This document shows positions 1-11,404 of a stretch of 64,000 nt of DNA, piece after piece. The notes beneath the pieces are model-generated. The model made no database searches. It had not been told where the DNA came from and saw only the letters and a program-made list of their open reading frames with translations. Source of the DNA: Bradysia coprophila (Eukaryota > Arthropoda > Insecta > Diptera > Sciaridae); the NCBI RefSeq assembly GCF_014529535.1, contig NC_050738.1, positions 10,439,318 to 10,503,317 of the forward strand. Reading direction: 5' to 3'. How positions within the stretch are numbered: the stretch's first letter is position 1; each line of letters opens with the position of its first letter. The translations under genes were made by a program, and so were the position numbers.

Positions 1-1327
1 GTTTCGTGCAAAATTCTTGACATGTCTGTTGTGAAGATAGTCGTAAGTGACACCACAAAACTGAAATTTTTTTGTCCGTTAATTTAAAAAATGATTTTTT
101 TGGCGGAAATGCTTTTATTTGAATGTGTGCATGATTCCAGTAAAATAAAATAGTGATAAAGTCACCACTATTGATGACCTTTAAAATGGCATCATTGGTT
201 AAATATGATTGGCATAGTCTATTGACTTCAATCGAAGTTTTTCGCGAGATTTTCGCATTGTTTTTCCGTTTTTCCATTTCGTTGTCGTTGTTGCTGTTTT
301 GCCGGTGATTGTGCAATTTTCGCTGGATGGATGAATGGTGAAAATGAGCGGAACAGACGGTTGGTGACATGAGTACGGCGCATGAGAATTTTTATTTTTT
401 ATTTTTTGCTTTTGAAGCTCAGGCTCAGTTCTTTTGTTTGCTTTGCTGCATTTTTTGGTGATTTCTTAGCAGCTTTCCGCTATTTCCCCAAATTTTCCAT
501 CAGCAGATGGCAATTTCTCAATGCAAACTATCCTACACTTGTTCATGGAACGTTTTGCTGCTGTCTTGTGTAAGAGGCTAGCGGAAGCAACTGAAGATGG
601 TCAGTCCACTCTGACCAGTGACCGCCGTTAGTTCTCGAGGTCGAAACAGCTTTTCTTTCTTCTTTTTTGTCACTTTACGTGATGTGTGGGCAAGGGAAGA
701 GCTATAGCTCTGTTTGTCGTTCCGAAGGATAGTTTCTTTGTGATTTAGTGAATGTGAAAAGGAGTCCTGTTTTGGTTTGTGTGCAGATGTCCGGTTCTTG
801 CAATTTGCGCCCCTGAGCTTTTCGTCTCAGGTTAAGCAAAATTGGTATGTGCGAAGGTATAATTACTCTAAGGTTATACCAATGCGAATTGTGAAAAGTA
901 AATTTAAAAATATTTTATCTTGAGAATTTGGTTTAAACGTATCGTAAACACATATTGACTGACTCAATACGGACTGCTATAATAATAATTTTGTATTATT
1001 ATTTTCATGTCTGCGTGGTTGGCAGTAACAAACTGATTAACTCCAGGTCGTGTGAGTTGGACCCTGTAAGACCAAATGCAGAGGGCCTGAAACCCGAGAA
1101 AATTCGAAAAATGGCCCTCATTTTCGGCCCCGAAGCATGAAAAATTATTTCCCAAAAATTAGCTTTGCTTATAAGATCTTATCAAAGATAATTTCTGACT
1201 GAGTTTAAAAGCTTTTCTGATAAATTCTAAATCTGGGAAATGAAAAAAAAAGAAAATATTTCCAAATTTCAATTTCATTTCAAATGTCTTGCAATCTTCA
1301 TGCATAAAAAATTTCTTATTTTTGTAT
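1..1327. other. Non-coding stretch, no gene supported
   Basis: No gene could be supported. Short open frames here (for example 382-573) have T-rich composition and no family resemblance. A GTAAGT donor-like site at 43-48 follows a short open frame from base 1, so the tail of an exon entering from the left is possible but cannot be judged from 42 bases. The segment 1075-1142 is one copy of an interspersed repeat listed separately. Confidence 0.5.
1075..1142 (+). repeat. Interspersed repeat copy (uninterrupted)
   Basis: This segment matches the reverse complement of about 9571-9810 through the conserved words AAACCCGAGAAAATT and CCCTCATTTTCGGCCCCGAA. In the other copy the match is split by a 157-bp inverted-repeat element at 9592-9748. 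The present copy therefore shows the empty site. The family of this 65-bp-plus repeat is not recognised. Confidence 0.75.
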
Positions 1328-3088
1328 AAATAATGGAGAGTTGATGGAAAAGTGGCCTTAATAGTGGACCTGCTTAGGCAAAAAAACGTGCATCTTTGAA
1401 AATCGTTATTACGATGATTGTATGTTGTTCCGTATCAATTCCTGATTATAAATTGATGTGGGGCCAAGACGGCAGCTCAACGGTTCTCTGGTGAGCAGCC
1501 GTTATGTCCCTTTTTTTCTAAGATTTTTCATTCGTAAGCGAGAAGAGATATCAATCCACTTCCAAAGGATAAGTTATAGAGAAAAGTCTAATTTTTTTTT
1601 GGTGAAATTTATTTTTTGACATTTGAATCCAAAATGACGGAAAAAATTGGTCAAAGTCGAAAAATATTTTTTTCTCTGAAACTGATAGAAAGACTGTAAA
1701 TTCGCGAAAATTTTCTTCAAAAGGTTTATAGAGAATTTAAAGAGCTACGTTTTCGTTTTTTATTGATTGAAATCGGCAGCTCGTTCCGGAGATATGTCCG
1801 TAACAGAGAAGTCACCACATGTTCTTCATGAAAAAATACATCAAAATTATTATTTCTTTAGAATTGTATATTCTGTAAATTTTAGTAACTCAAGGTGTAA
1901 CCGAGTTTCATATTTTCACAAAACATGCTCCCTGTTCTAAGGAAACCCAGAAAAACTTGACAAATTCTTCAAATTACTCAAATTCTAGAACTGATAGCAT
2001 GGTATACCATGTAAGGTGGTGGAATTTTAGGAACTAACATAATATAACGTCAACAATCCCAAAAGTCCAGAAGGGAACCCAATAAAATCTCAGATATCCT
2101 TCATAATACTTACGTTCTAGAGCTGGGAACATATTGTGCATGTGCAGTGACATAATTTTAGGAACTGACCCACTACCACCTCAACAGTTCAATAAATCCT
2201 GAAGAGAATCCAAAAAAAACCCAGAGATCCTTCAAAATCCTTAAATTCTAGAACAGGAAGCATGTTTCCGTTTACTAAAATTTACAGAAAATACAACTTT
2301 AGGTCGATTGTCATGGAAATACGTGTAATTATTTATTCTAAAGAAACAATAATTTCGATGTATTTTTACATGAAGAACATGTGGTGACTTCACTGTTACG
2401 GACATAGCTCCGGAACGAGCTGCCCGATTTCAATAAATAAAAAACGAAAACGTAGCTCTTTAAATTCTCTATAAACCTTTTGAAGAAAATTTTTGCGAAT
2501 TTACAGTCTTTCTATCGGTTTCAGAGATTTTCCTTTGAGGAATAAATATTTTTCGACTTTGACCAATTTTTTCCGCCATTTTGGATTCAAATGTCAAAAA
2601 ATAAATTTCACAAAAAAAAAATTTAGACTTTTCTCTATAACTTATCCTTTGGAAGTGGATTGATATCTCTTCTCGCTTACGAATGAAAAATCATAGAAAA
2701 AAAAGGACATAACGGCCGCTCACCAGAGAACCATTGAGCTGCCGTCTTGGCCCACATCAATTTAGAATCAGTAATCGATACGGAACAACCTACAATCATC
2801 GTTATAACGATTTTCTAAGATGCACGATTAAGCCCATTTTTCAGCCTAAGCAGGTGGTCCACTTGTCCATGTAAATTGGTATGAAGAAAAAATTATCGGT
2901 CAACTCACCATCCAATAAACCATGATGTCCCATGACTATACGATTTGAACTTATATGAATTTGGACAACTCACGGTTCAATTATGTCAACTCTAAAGGTT
3001 GTTTATTATAAAATAAAATGGCGGAGAAATTTAGGTTCAAAGTGGAGGCTTATCATTCTTGTCAATTTTGGACAACTCTCCATTATTT
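1328..3088. mobile_element. Large foldback-type element with about 600-bp inverted arms
   Basis: Two long inverted arms, roughly 1346-1945 and 2249-2876, match as reverse complements with scattered substitutions and small indels. Examples are GTCACCACATGTTCTTCATG at 1811 and its complement ending at 2388. The loop holds a direct repeat of about 130 bp, with units starting near 1967, 2098 and 2228. A perfect 16-bp inverted pair, AAATAATGGAGAGTTG at 1328-1343 and its complement at 3073-3088, lies just outside the arms and may be the true termini. No coding capacity is visible and no clear target-site duplication was found. This looks like a non-autonomous foldback DNA transposon. The outer boundaries are uncertain, because 2877-3072 has no counterpart on the left. 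Confidence 0.7.
1967..2250 (+). repeat. About 130-bp direct tandem repeat inside the foldback loop
   Basis: Two diverged units of about 130 bp plus the start of a third. Each begins with a word like TCCTTCAAAATCCTTAAATT, followed by TCTAGAAC/GAGCTGG, then TTTTAGGAACT and CAACA, and ends with GAGAATCCAA-like sequence. The first unit starts near 1967, the second near 2098, and the third partial unit near 2228, where it runs into the right arm. Confidence 0.7.
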
Positions 3089-3148
3089 AGTAAATAATAT
3101 TTACCTTACTATAATTTGATAAATATTTCTTTCCGTTATACGTTGAAA

Positions 3149-3239
3149 CAACGCACTTCAAGCATGAGTGGCACTCTAAATGGGGTACTGAAATTAAACA
3201 GTGTGTTGGCACTAATTCGGACAATTTTATCCACTGTAC
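3149..3239 (-). mobile_element. Shortened member of the CAACGCACTT MITE family
   Basis: It starts with CAACGCACTTCAAGCA and follows the reverse complement of the 24746-24907 copy for about 65 bp (GAGTGG, CTCTAAAT, GGGT). The far terminal repeat is missing. The heptamer GTTGAAA flanks it at 3142-3148 and 3240-3246, which fits the 7-bp duplications seen at the two full copies. The right boundary is less certain because the second terminal repeat is absent. Confidence 0.6.
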
Positions 3240-3246
3240 GTTGAAA

Positions 3247-4683
3247 AAATTAATAATTTTCAGCATGAATCTTGTTAGCAAAGACAGTCAATTTGCACAC
3301 TAAAATTTCCGTGCGCATAAGTTTACATATTTAGTTATATGTTTCATACATATAACCAATATAGCAACTTATGCGCATGCAATTGACAGAATCCTACTAC
3401 GATCATGTGTAGCAGGATTTTGTGTTGATGTGTTTTGCTTGAAAATTATGAATATTTCAACTAACAGTCACATCTAGTGCGCAAAACAAGCCCATTTACT
3501 AACTAGTTAGGAAAATAGCTATTTTGAAAATATGAGGAAAATAAGAATAAGGAAATAAGGCAAATTTTGATCGAAACACGTTTTCGACACGGCAGAGTAA
3601 AATAAACCAGGCAGGAGCGGTTCATTTTCGAAACGTCAAATAAGGGACCTAATACACTGTATGAAAATGAACTCAAATGAACGAACTTTGACATAAATTG
3701 AAAAATTTTATTCGCAAAAAATATAGATTAATCAGGTCCCTAGTCAAATCAGCAAACACAACAAAAGCATCCGGAGTTTCAGGCGAGGGGAGAAAATGCC
3801 AACAAAAGTTATTTTCAAGTGCATCTGGTGTCAATTTGGCACCAGATTTTATGCGATGCGTGACGGCTGCGATATATACAATGGATTCCCTCTACTCTCT
3901 ATTGTAAGGGCATCTCTATCGAACAGAAACAAAATTTGTAGAAGGAATGCCTTTTACCATGCAAAATTCAGAAATATTGCACAGATCTCCTTGCGCCGAC
4001 CCGATGACGGACGCAATAAATTTCTATCTATCGAATTTAGAGTACGTTTTCTTTGCTAAAAATTGCATATGGAAAATATCCCCTGAACAGATCAATTTTC
4101 CATGTTGTCTTTGTGAATTAACCTGTTCTTTCAGAACCTTTTGATTTCACTGCGAATGATTGATTTCAGATCAGCGTTTTCCTTCAATCAATTTAACAAA
4201 AAGAAAAACGCCACAAATTTAGGAGATAATGTAAATTAATACGATTTATTCTTCACTTCTTCAGTCGTTACATGCCCAAAATTATCAAAATTTTAGATTA
4301 AACAATTAACAAATTTAAGTCTTAAATTCCTTCATTTAACGACGTGAAAATAATTTTTTTTTAAATTTTTAATAAGATCTCAGGACCGAAAATATCATTA
4401 AAATCTATCAAAATAAACAACAGATTGATGAGGCGTCGAGTGATGTGAAGTGTTCTTATAAAAAGATTTTAATTTAAAAAAATGGATAATTATAAAACAA
4501 AGAGTTATAGGCAATCGTTTCGTTAACACTAATCTTTCCCAATACAAATTTCACAGTATCAATACATCGAAAAAATTCAGTTAAATACCTTGGCCAAACT
4601 AACGACGACACCACTGAAATTCCTACCGGTTTTTAAAGACTTAACAAAAGGGCAAACTAATATCCTATAGCCGTGGAACTGAT
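3247..4683. other. Non-coding region downstream of the BAP31-like gene
   Basis: No gene supported. It includes a repeat segment at 3590-3649 related to 10704-10751. It should also contain the 3' UTR of the minus-strand BAP31-like gene: TTTATT near 4247-4252 reads AATAAA on the minus strand, about 430 bp beyond the stop codon. Short frames at 3698-4144 overlap each other and resemble no family. Confidence 0.5.
3590..3753. repeat. Interspersed repeat with inverted ends
   Basis: The segment 3590-3649 (CGGCAGAGTAAAATAAACCA ... AGGGACC) matches the reverse complement of 10704-10751. Inside it, GTCAAATAAGGGACC at 3635-3649 recurs inverted as GGTCCCTAGTCAAATC at 3735-3750, so it looks like a small inverted-repeat element. 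Family unknown. Confidence 0.5.
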
Positions 4684-5590
4684 TTATTCATCTTTGCGCG
4701 AATCGCCAATGGTTAACTTCCGTTCCAATTTGCTGTACTCTTCGGTCAACCGGTCGTACTCTTTGTTCAGACTTTCCGATTGAGATTTCATTGCTTCCTT
4801 ATCCTTCCGTTCACGGTCCAATTCGGCGGTGAGTTCTCTCAGCTTGTTTTTCAGTTCGCCAATCTTTAACCAACGCTAATTTTCAAATTCAGTAACACAA
4901 TTAATGGATTCAACGAATTTACCAATTTTTGTGCTTCAGCTGTTTCATCGTCCTTATCGGCTTCATTCTCTTTGTCCTTCTGTTGAGATAACAAAGTACG
5001 GGCTGCAGTCGATGCACTTTGAGCCTATTTAATTTTCAAATTATCGGTTGATGATAACAGTAAGCAAACAGAGATCGGTTTCACCGGTACAAACCTGTCG
5101 CATTGAAGCTTCCGATTGTGCGAGAAGAGTTGCTTGTGTTGAAATCAACATTACCAAACGTCTGATGACCAAAATTAAGAAGATCGAGAATCCGGTAATG
5201 TAAAAGTTTCTCTGAGCACGGAACAATCGCATGCTATGCTGCATTCCAACGTTCGGATGTGCCTCAGCATTAGCGTCTAATTATTTCCATGTTTGAGACG
5301 AGAATTTCGGTCATTAGATCGCGTTGCACAACACAATAAAACAATCATCGTGGCTACTAACCTGACTGAGAATATTTTCGCATTTCACGAATGGCTTCCA
5401 ACAAAAATAGCACCAAAACGCCAAACAATAAATAGAAATAGATCTGTGCCTGCCGGTTTATCATTTCGAGAAAGCGACTCTTGAAAAATCTTTGCCATCT
5501 TGAGGGACTTGCAATTGGCAATACGAATAGCAAAACAATGGCAATTTCAACGTAAAGGAACGTTGCAATCAAAGTCCAAACCAGACTCAT
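4684..5590 (-). CDS. BCAP31: BAP31-type endoplasmic reticulum membrane protein
   Basis: Four minus-strand exons join in frame: 5590-5362, 5276-5095, 5024-4923 and 4875-4684, giving 234 aa. The family (about 230-246 aa) are ER membrane proteins that chaperone membrane cargo, help sort it for export or degradation, and in mammals take part in ER stress-linked apoptosis. Residues 1-30 and 44-66 form two hydrophobic helices. The highly conserved stretch LFRAQRNFYITGFS (94-107) leads into a third, followed by RRLV and the family motif ISTQATLLAQSEA. The rest is a charged coiled coil to the C-terminus (about 130-228). The last residues, RKDE, resemble a dibasic ER-retrieval signal, as the family's KKxx tail does. 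ATG at 5590 is chosen because it gives the family-typical N-terminus MSLVW. All introns have GT/AG ends. Neighbouring genes are unrelated in function. Confidence 0.94.
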
Positions 5591-7394
5591 TTTTTCGAAG
5601 GTGTGTGAATTATCGGATTAAAATGCAAATTATTGAATTCCGTACAAAAATGGAAATTTAAAATCGACAAATTGCAGAGTTTATTTTTAGTTCGACGTGT
5701 GTGTGGTTCACTTCAATGCACTTATCGTATACTAACTGATCGGTTTTTGTGCACAACCGATTCGATTTATAGATGTGATTTTTGAGCGTCGAACGATGAT
5801 TAATAACTAATCTTTTTATGGAAACTAAAAAGTGACGAAATGATGAAATAATAATATTTTTATAAATTTATGGGACACATCATGCTGCGGTGACAGTTCA
5901 ACCGACCCAGTGTATTATTGTAAACATTTTGGTGACATGACAGGGCGCCAAAATTTAAATTTTTTATTCAAAGTCAACGTTTTAAGTTGGAAAACAGTCA
6001 AAGAAGTTGTCAGAAAGTGTATGTAGAACGATGAGCCTAAGTGAATACGACAAAATAGCAGTTTTAAATCACACTCTTACGTCTTGCGTTTAAAATTAAA
6101 GGTTTCGTGTTGTCAGAGCCTGGGAATACATTCTAAGCTAAAAAATTATTGATTTGATGTAATCCGACTTTCGTCGCCAATATTCCATGTACCAAAATCA
6201 CAACTTTTTGTCAGATAAATAATAAATTTAGATATCCCAATTCAAATCAGATGTTGTGTTTGACTCACCGCGGCCCATTTAGCATATTTAACGTTTAATT
6301 TACATTTTTGCACATTTTCATTAAATTTTGTAGCGAGATTAAAGTCTCAAAATCACCATCGGCCAACTTTGACAATCAGTCACGAACTAAAAAAATTTTT
6401 TTTAGACCTGATCTTTTTTGTGAAATAATCTTTGAAGTCTGGAGATTAGATTACCATGTTGACCCAATTTTTATGTACACTGAACCCACCGTAAAAAATC
6501 TATTTATGTGACGTGGACCGAAAACGACGAAATTTTCAAATATCGATCTGGCGGCAGCACAAAATTAAAGTTTGATTTTTTTTTCTTTCATAAAATGATC
6601 AGATGGACCAGCTGAGTGGATTTCCGGCTGAGCCTTAGAAGAACTAAGACATTTTGTCAAAACCGCTACACCCTACTTGTTATATTAGTTCCAGCTCTAT
6701 TCAATATCAAAACCAAATTGTATCCAAATTACACAATCTTCGACAGAATCACTTCAATTTCTTCGTTCTTCCCTGACTGTATGTAGAACTTAACCCTTAG
6801 CAAACGTCCGACCACTGTAACTTATCGTTGAAAACCCATTCTAAATTTACAATTTTTCGGGCCCACCTCTTCAACCATTGGACTGATTTCGGACATCTTC
6901 GACCTTAAGTCCACAATTTCTGTTACCCTTCAAGGAAGAAATGAGTTTCAAAATCGGTCAAAACTTTTCTCAATGTAAGCGAAGCTTTTCAGAGATCGGT
7001 CGGCCGGTCTAATTTTAGTCGATTGAGTTATAGGGCAAACACCTCGCACACACTATACATTGAAGTGTTACAAAGCAAAAAGACACTGAAGATTTTCTAT
7101 GATTTAGAGAGGATTTTTGCTGGATTTTCTTTTCTAGTTTTGAGGATTTTCTTGGAATTCCAAGGATTTTCTGGTGAAAGGATTTTTTAGTTTTAAAGGG
7201 ATTTTTTCGACAAAGGATTTTCTAACAATATCTGCCTTTGTTGCACAGTAACGCCAGGAAATTCAACTGCTCGGCATTAAAATATAGTAACGAAATGAAT
7301 AGTCTACAACGATAGGTCTTTCGTCAAAAACAGAATTATATTCAGGAACAATATTGACCTAACGGAGACAAACTAAACAAAAATTCCACATTCT
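5591..7394. other. Intergenic region between BAP31-like and METTL22-like genes
   Basis: No gene supported. It should contain the BAP31 promoter (just right of 5590) and the METTL22 3' UTR (left of 7395). A degenerate run of GGATTTTCT-like words lies at 7089-7230. The rest is AT-rich sequence with no recognisable structure. Confidence 0.5.
7089..7230 (+). repeat. Degenerate cluster of GGATTTTCT-like words
   Basis: About eight irregularly spaced copies of (A)GGATTTT(C/T)T occur within 142 bp, for example at 7111, 7141, 7164, 7179 and 7211. It resembles an eroded simple satellite. No function is implied. Confidence 0.5.
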
Positions 7395-9012
7395 CTACTT
7401 AACGCTCAACTTTAACAACACCAGCTCCTTCACCCGTTCATATTTAAAATACTGAGGAAAATCAATGGGAATGGATTCGAAACTCCAATTTTTACTCCAT
7501 CTAATTTTGTCGATGCATGTCAGGAAATGTTCATAGCATGGTGCCAGACTTTCCAGATCGGCAACGGTGAACACATAACGCTTTTCCAGTGCAATGTAAA
7601 TCGTCCTATTCGCTTTTACTTCCAATAATTTGATTAATGTTTGCACAAAGGCATCGGTTAGATCGTCATCATATATCACTGAAATTTTAGATGGATTGAT
7701 GTCAGTGCGTGATTGGGGAACCAACAAAAAAATTTATTTTACCATCAGCACAGATGACAATGTCAATGTCAGAAAGTTCTGACTCTAGCACTTCACTAAA
7801 CTTTGGTGCTTTAAAGTCCAATTCCGTTACTTGGACATTGTTGTGTATGATTGCGGCATTTCTTTTCACATTTTCACCTATCACATTTAGTATGCCACCA
7901 AGGTCGATGTCTGATCGGAAGTAGGAAGTGTGAAGAATATTATAGGCTTGAGTGAGTCTCTTCAGATTAGTTTAAACTTACCGGTACAGATGACATCCTT
8001 GGAATAAATAGCTGCAGCGATTCCTATTTATTACATTGAAGTAAGATTTATTTGATTTGGTGAAAGTTAGCTATAAAAACCTGTCAGCCCGACTCCGGAT
8101 CCTAGTTCCAAAACCCGTTTGTCTTTGAACTCATTTCGGTTATGAAATATATAGTCAGCTAAGAGTAGAGCCCCACGCCACACTTGAAGACCAACTAGGG
8201 TAAGGTCAGTGGCCTTGTGATGTTCTATGATTGATCAACGATTGGTTGACGTTCAGAATAAAATTTTCACCAATTTCAAACTCACCGATTTTGATCTCTC
8301 CACGCTTACGCCGTGGAACGTCTAGATCTCCATCCGCATCCGTTTTGCATGATGTAGGGTCACAAGGATAGTGAAATGTAAACGTTGAAATCGATTCTGT
8401 GAATTATTTTAAGCTCAAAATAATAATGATGCATCGTCTTGATGTCAGACACATTTCTACATACTCGTTTCATCCAAGTCACAGCATTTGAAATCGGTTT
8501 CAGCGTAGATCTCACTAGTCACAGTTAATCTGGATGGAAAATTTAAAACTTTGGATTAATGATTTGTTCAAGTTTATCTCTGCTTTTAATTAAATCTCCT
8601 TGATAGTGGATTGGAGCACTGATGCAGAATCTTTTGCTCCTTTGAAAACACAATTTACACCATTACCTAGAGCTCATTGCTTATTTTTCAGTGTTCGCTG
8701 TTATTAACAGATGATAAACGGAAAACGAAAACTAAAACGGTTATAGCACTTTTTTCTCAGAGACTCAAGTCATCAAAAACAAATTTTAAAAATAACCTTA
8801 TATACCAAAACTGTTGGACACAAAAGAAATTGAACAAAATATTAGCAAACATAAGTGTAGCATATACACTGAGCTATATTCGCCAATACAATAAAACGGG
8901 AAGGTTAGAGGACCGAGAACCAAAAAAAAAATTGGCAATAAAATCACTAAAGATTTGCTATTGTATTGTACGCTAATATCCGTACAGAGCTTGTGAATAC
9001 TTACGCATCCAT
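7395..9012 (-). CDS. METTL22: METTL22-type protein lysine methyltransferase
   Basis: Seven minus-strand exons (9012-9005, 8529-8465, 8396-8286, 8224-8081, 8023-7982, 7910-7743, 7678-7395) join in frame to 273 aa. The first exon holds only the start and eight coding bases, yielding MDALTV before a 475-bp intron. The fold is a seven-strand, SAM-dependent methyltransferase. Motif I, LELGSGVGLTG, is at about 99-109, preceded by the family signature VGLQVWRGALLLADYI. The acidic strand-2 residue is in CTDIDL (about 122-127). The strand-4 motif ADVIYDDDLTDAF (about 178-190) matches the METTL22 signature EVFYDDDLTDA. LEKRYVFTVADL and the C-terminal FPQYFKYERVKELVL complete the match. In mammals METTL22 methylates KIN17. 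Here the linker after the N-terminus is much shorter than in the 404-aa human protein. The enzyme is probably nuclear or cytosolic; its substrate here is inferred only. Confidence 0.93.
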
Positions 9013-9570
9013 TTTGAATCAACTTCATTCATTGTTTTTACACGATTTCTTTACGACAAATTATTTATAAATCAAAACATTTAAATGTAAACAAATCCGC
9101 GAACATAAACAAAATGTTAATGACACACGCACACACATCCTTACAATTTGCTTTCATGTTTTTTTGCAATAAAATGAACTCGCGAAATGAAGCGATGAAC
9201 ATGCGCGACAATATGTCGCACATATAGATGACACTGACAACAGTTTCGAATGAGATTTTTTTTTCAACACTAAAGGTATTTGTCCTAATAATGACGAGTA
9301 TCACGTCCATATATCTCAATTAATATAAACCTAGAAACCTATAATGAACTTCGTTACTTGGTGATTTAAGTACATAACGACAAGAGTGTCACGGCGTAAT
9401 CTAGAACTTCTGTTTTGTGGCATGTGATGATCTGTTACTTCATCAGTTCTAAACACACAGTTTTGATATTACATGATAGCACTAGTAAACGAGCTTATTG
9501 CTTATTATATTCGATGTCGATAACAGATGAGTAGCAGTTAACAAGATGATGTTTACGGTGTTTACGTCAT

Positions 9571-9810
9571 ATAATTTTTCATACTTCGGGGCAACGCACT
9601 TTAAGCAAAAGTGCTATTAATAACAGCTGTAAAATAGAGTACTATTTTGTATGAAATTTTATCCCCACTTACAGTGTAAAATTTTGTATGGAGCACTGCC
9701 AAGTTTCAGTAGCCTATTTAGAGTATCACTTTTGCTTGAAATGCGTTGTTCGGGGCCGAAAATGAGGGCAATTTTTCAAATTTTCTCGGGTTTTCTGCCC
9801 TTTGCATGAA
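9571..9810 (-). repeat. Interspersed repeat copy split by a MITE insertion
   Basis: The flanks of the 9592-9748 element, 9571-9591 and 9749-9810, join to give a sequence that matches the reverse complement of 1075-1142, through ATAATTTTTCAT, CTTCGGGG, CCGAAAATGAGGGC and ATTTTCTCGGGTTT. It is the filled counterpart of the site near 1130. Confidence 0.75.
9592..9748 (+). mobile_element. 157-bp MITE, CAACGCACTT family, with 7-bp target duplication
   Basis: The termini are CAACGCACTTTAAGCA at 9592 and the complement of CAACGCATTTCAAGCA ending at 9748. The heptamer TTCGGGG flanks it directly at 9585-9591 and 9749-9755. Removing the element and one heptamer restores the repeat seen uninterrupted near 1075-1142. 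It has no coding capacity. Related copies lie at 24746-24907 (full) and 3149-3239 (shortened). Confidence 0.85.
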
Positions 9811-9943
9811 AATTCACATGTGTACCTGTTTGGGACGGTTGATTTAAGGCACTTTCGCTTTTAGACCTCTCTTCGTTCGGTCTATCCGCGAAATTGCCTA
9901 AAATCAATCGTCCAAAACAGGTACCTGACTATTTCATGCTTGC
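9804..9943. mobile_element. 140-bp foldback element
   Basis: Inverted arms at about 9804-9851 and 9895-9943 contain GTACCTGTTTGGGACGGTTG and the complement of ACCTGTTTTGGACGATTG. The outer parts share GCATGAAA. The loop (9852-9894) is short, so the whole would form a hairpin. It directly abuts the preceding repeat and may be part of it. Confidence 0.6.
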
Positions 9944-10870
9944 TAAGGGAACCGAAAGTAAAAATGTCAATTTTGGAAAAACTCAATACGTCACACGAAA
10001 ATGCTATATGTCCTTGTGACGTAAATGACTATACAATTGTACAGGCCCTTGTTCTGTGGAGATATCTATGAACAATGAAAATAGTCGGCATGATATATTT
10101 TGGTCTGCTAAGTCCTGCGGCAGATTGAAAATTTCAAACTTCTCTCAACGAAGAAAAATGTTTGTCTTTGCAGGACTGTCAGATTTTAGCCCTAGATCGT
10201 TTGAATTTTATTACTCCGTCATGTGGCATATTTAGCTAAAGTAATCTCTAGAGCTAAATGGGGGTTGGGACGTGTGGAATTTCTGTACACTGTATGCGAA
10301 TGATGTCTTGTTGTTTTTCTCTCTCTGTCAGCTAGTTGCCTTGTGACCAAAAATTACAAATTCGAACGTTCCGAAGATAAAAGCCGCATTTTTTAATACA
10401 GGAAGTCTTATCAATCTTCAATCTTGTAAGAAATTTTTTAGTTTCTGGCCCGCAACTTCACAAACTGTCGAAAGCACCTTAAGTGAATAGTGATTTTCTT
10501 TCGAAAATGTTTTAAATGATTGTGACATCCCACAAAAGAGATTTGCCTCTGCTACATGGAATTAGTGTCATCCTGTCTGGTCGTTTACCGTGCGAAATGA
10601 TGTTGTTAAAGTTGTTTTGTCTTGGAATCCAGCCTGTTCTTATAAGACAGACCATGTCGGTCGTTCTTCTCGCAAAATACCTACAAGGCTTCTAGATAAT
10701 TCAGGTCCCTTGTCAAACCAAGCGCTCCTACCTGGTTTATTTACTCTGCCGTCGTTTTGCTATGAAAGAACACATTAACCGTAGGTCATCGCATATTTTT
10801 ATCGTTGCTGTCGGCAACAGATGGGTAACGGGGAATCTGCCACACGGTGCCAAAAGAACGCACTTTTAAA

Positions 10871-11001
10871 CTACGTAAAAGGTGAACTCGCACACACAAG
10901 TTTATTGCTGAAAATGATTTTTAGCCATGTCATCGACTTAATGACTGCTTTTACAAAATTTTGGTATCGAAAAATCGTGTGCGAGTTCACCTTTTACGTA
11001 G
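10871..11001. mobile_element. 131-bp MITE with perfect 25-bp terminal inverted repeats
   Basis: The first 25 bases (10871-10895, beginning CTACGTAAAAGGTGAACTCG) are repeated exactly as reverse complement at 10977-11001. The 81-bp interior is non-coding. No convincing target duplication was found at its edges. The perfect match of the arms suggests recent movement or selection on the pair. Confidence 0.8.
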
Positions 11002-11404
11002 CTGAAAAATGAGTTGTTTTAGCACCACGCCAACAGATGACCTTCTGTTTCTAAAAGCTGAATCCAGATATATATCAAAACTCCGTTTGATGATTGATGT
11101 TGCAGGGAAAACCACAATACTCAGACTTCTCAGCAGTACAGAGGTACTACACATTTATAGCAGACTAATGCCACGCTTATAATAATTCGTAGATAAACTT
11201 TCCTTTGTAATATTGCACGTACTATCAGATTTACTGATTACACTGCACGTATAAGTTCAAAACGGCTAACTTATTATCAGTAAATTAAAAACACTAAAAG
11301 TGTTTAAAACCGAAAACTTTTGAAGGTTTACGCTTGAGTTTTAGTTGTAATCGAACTCTTTCCGGGAATTGACCACAGTGTTCTGTGGCATAGTGAAACT
11401 GAAG

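Larger units (their letters stand above)
9013..11404. other. Intergenic, repeat-rich region between METTL22-like and cytochrome b561 genes
   Basis: No gene supported. It holds the METTL22 promoter near 9013, an interspersed repeat split by a MITE (9571-9810), an adjacent hairpin element (9804-9943), a repeat segment at 10704-10751 and a 131-bp element with perfect terminal repeats (10871-11001). The remaining sequence shows nothing recognisable. Confidence 0.5.

Noticed and set aside
1-42. Exon end entering from the left edge
   Set aside because: One open frame of 14 codons before a GTAAGT site is too short to support an exon.
3796-4059. Possible zinc-finger-like peptide (KCIWCQF)
   Set aside because: Only one CxxC pair and no matching histidines. 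It overlaps other short frames in different phases.
8677-8976. 99-codon plus-strand frame
   Set aside because: It lies in the first intron of the METTL22-like gene on the opposite strand and is rich in Lys and Asn from AT-rich DNA, with no family resemblance.
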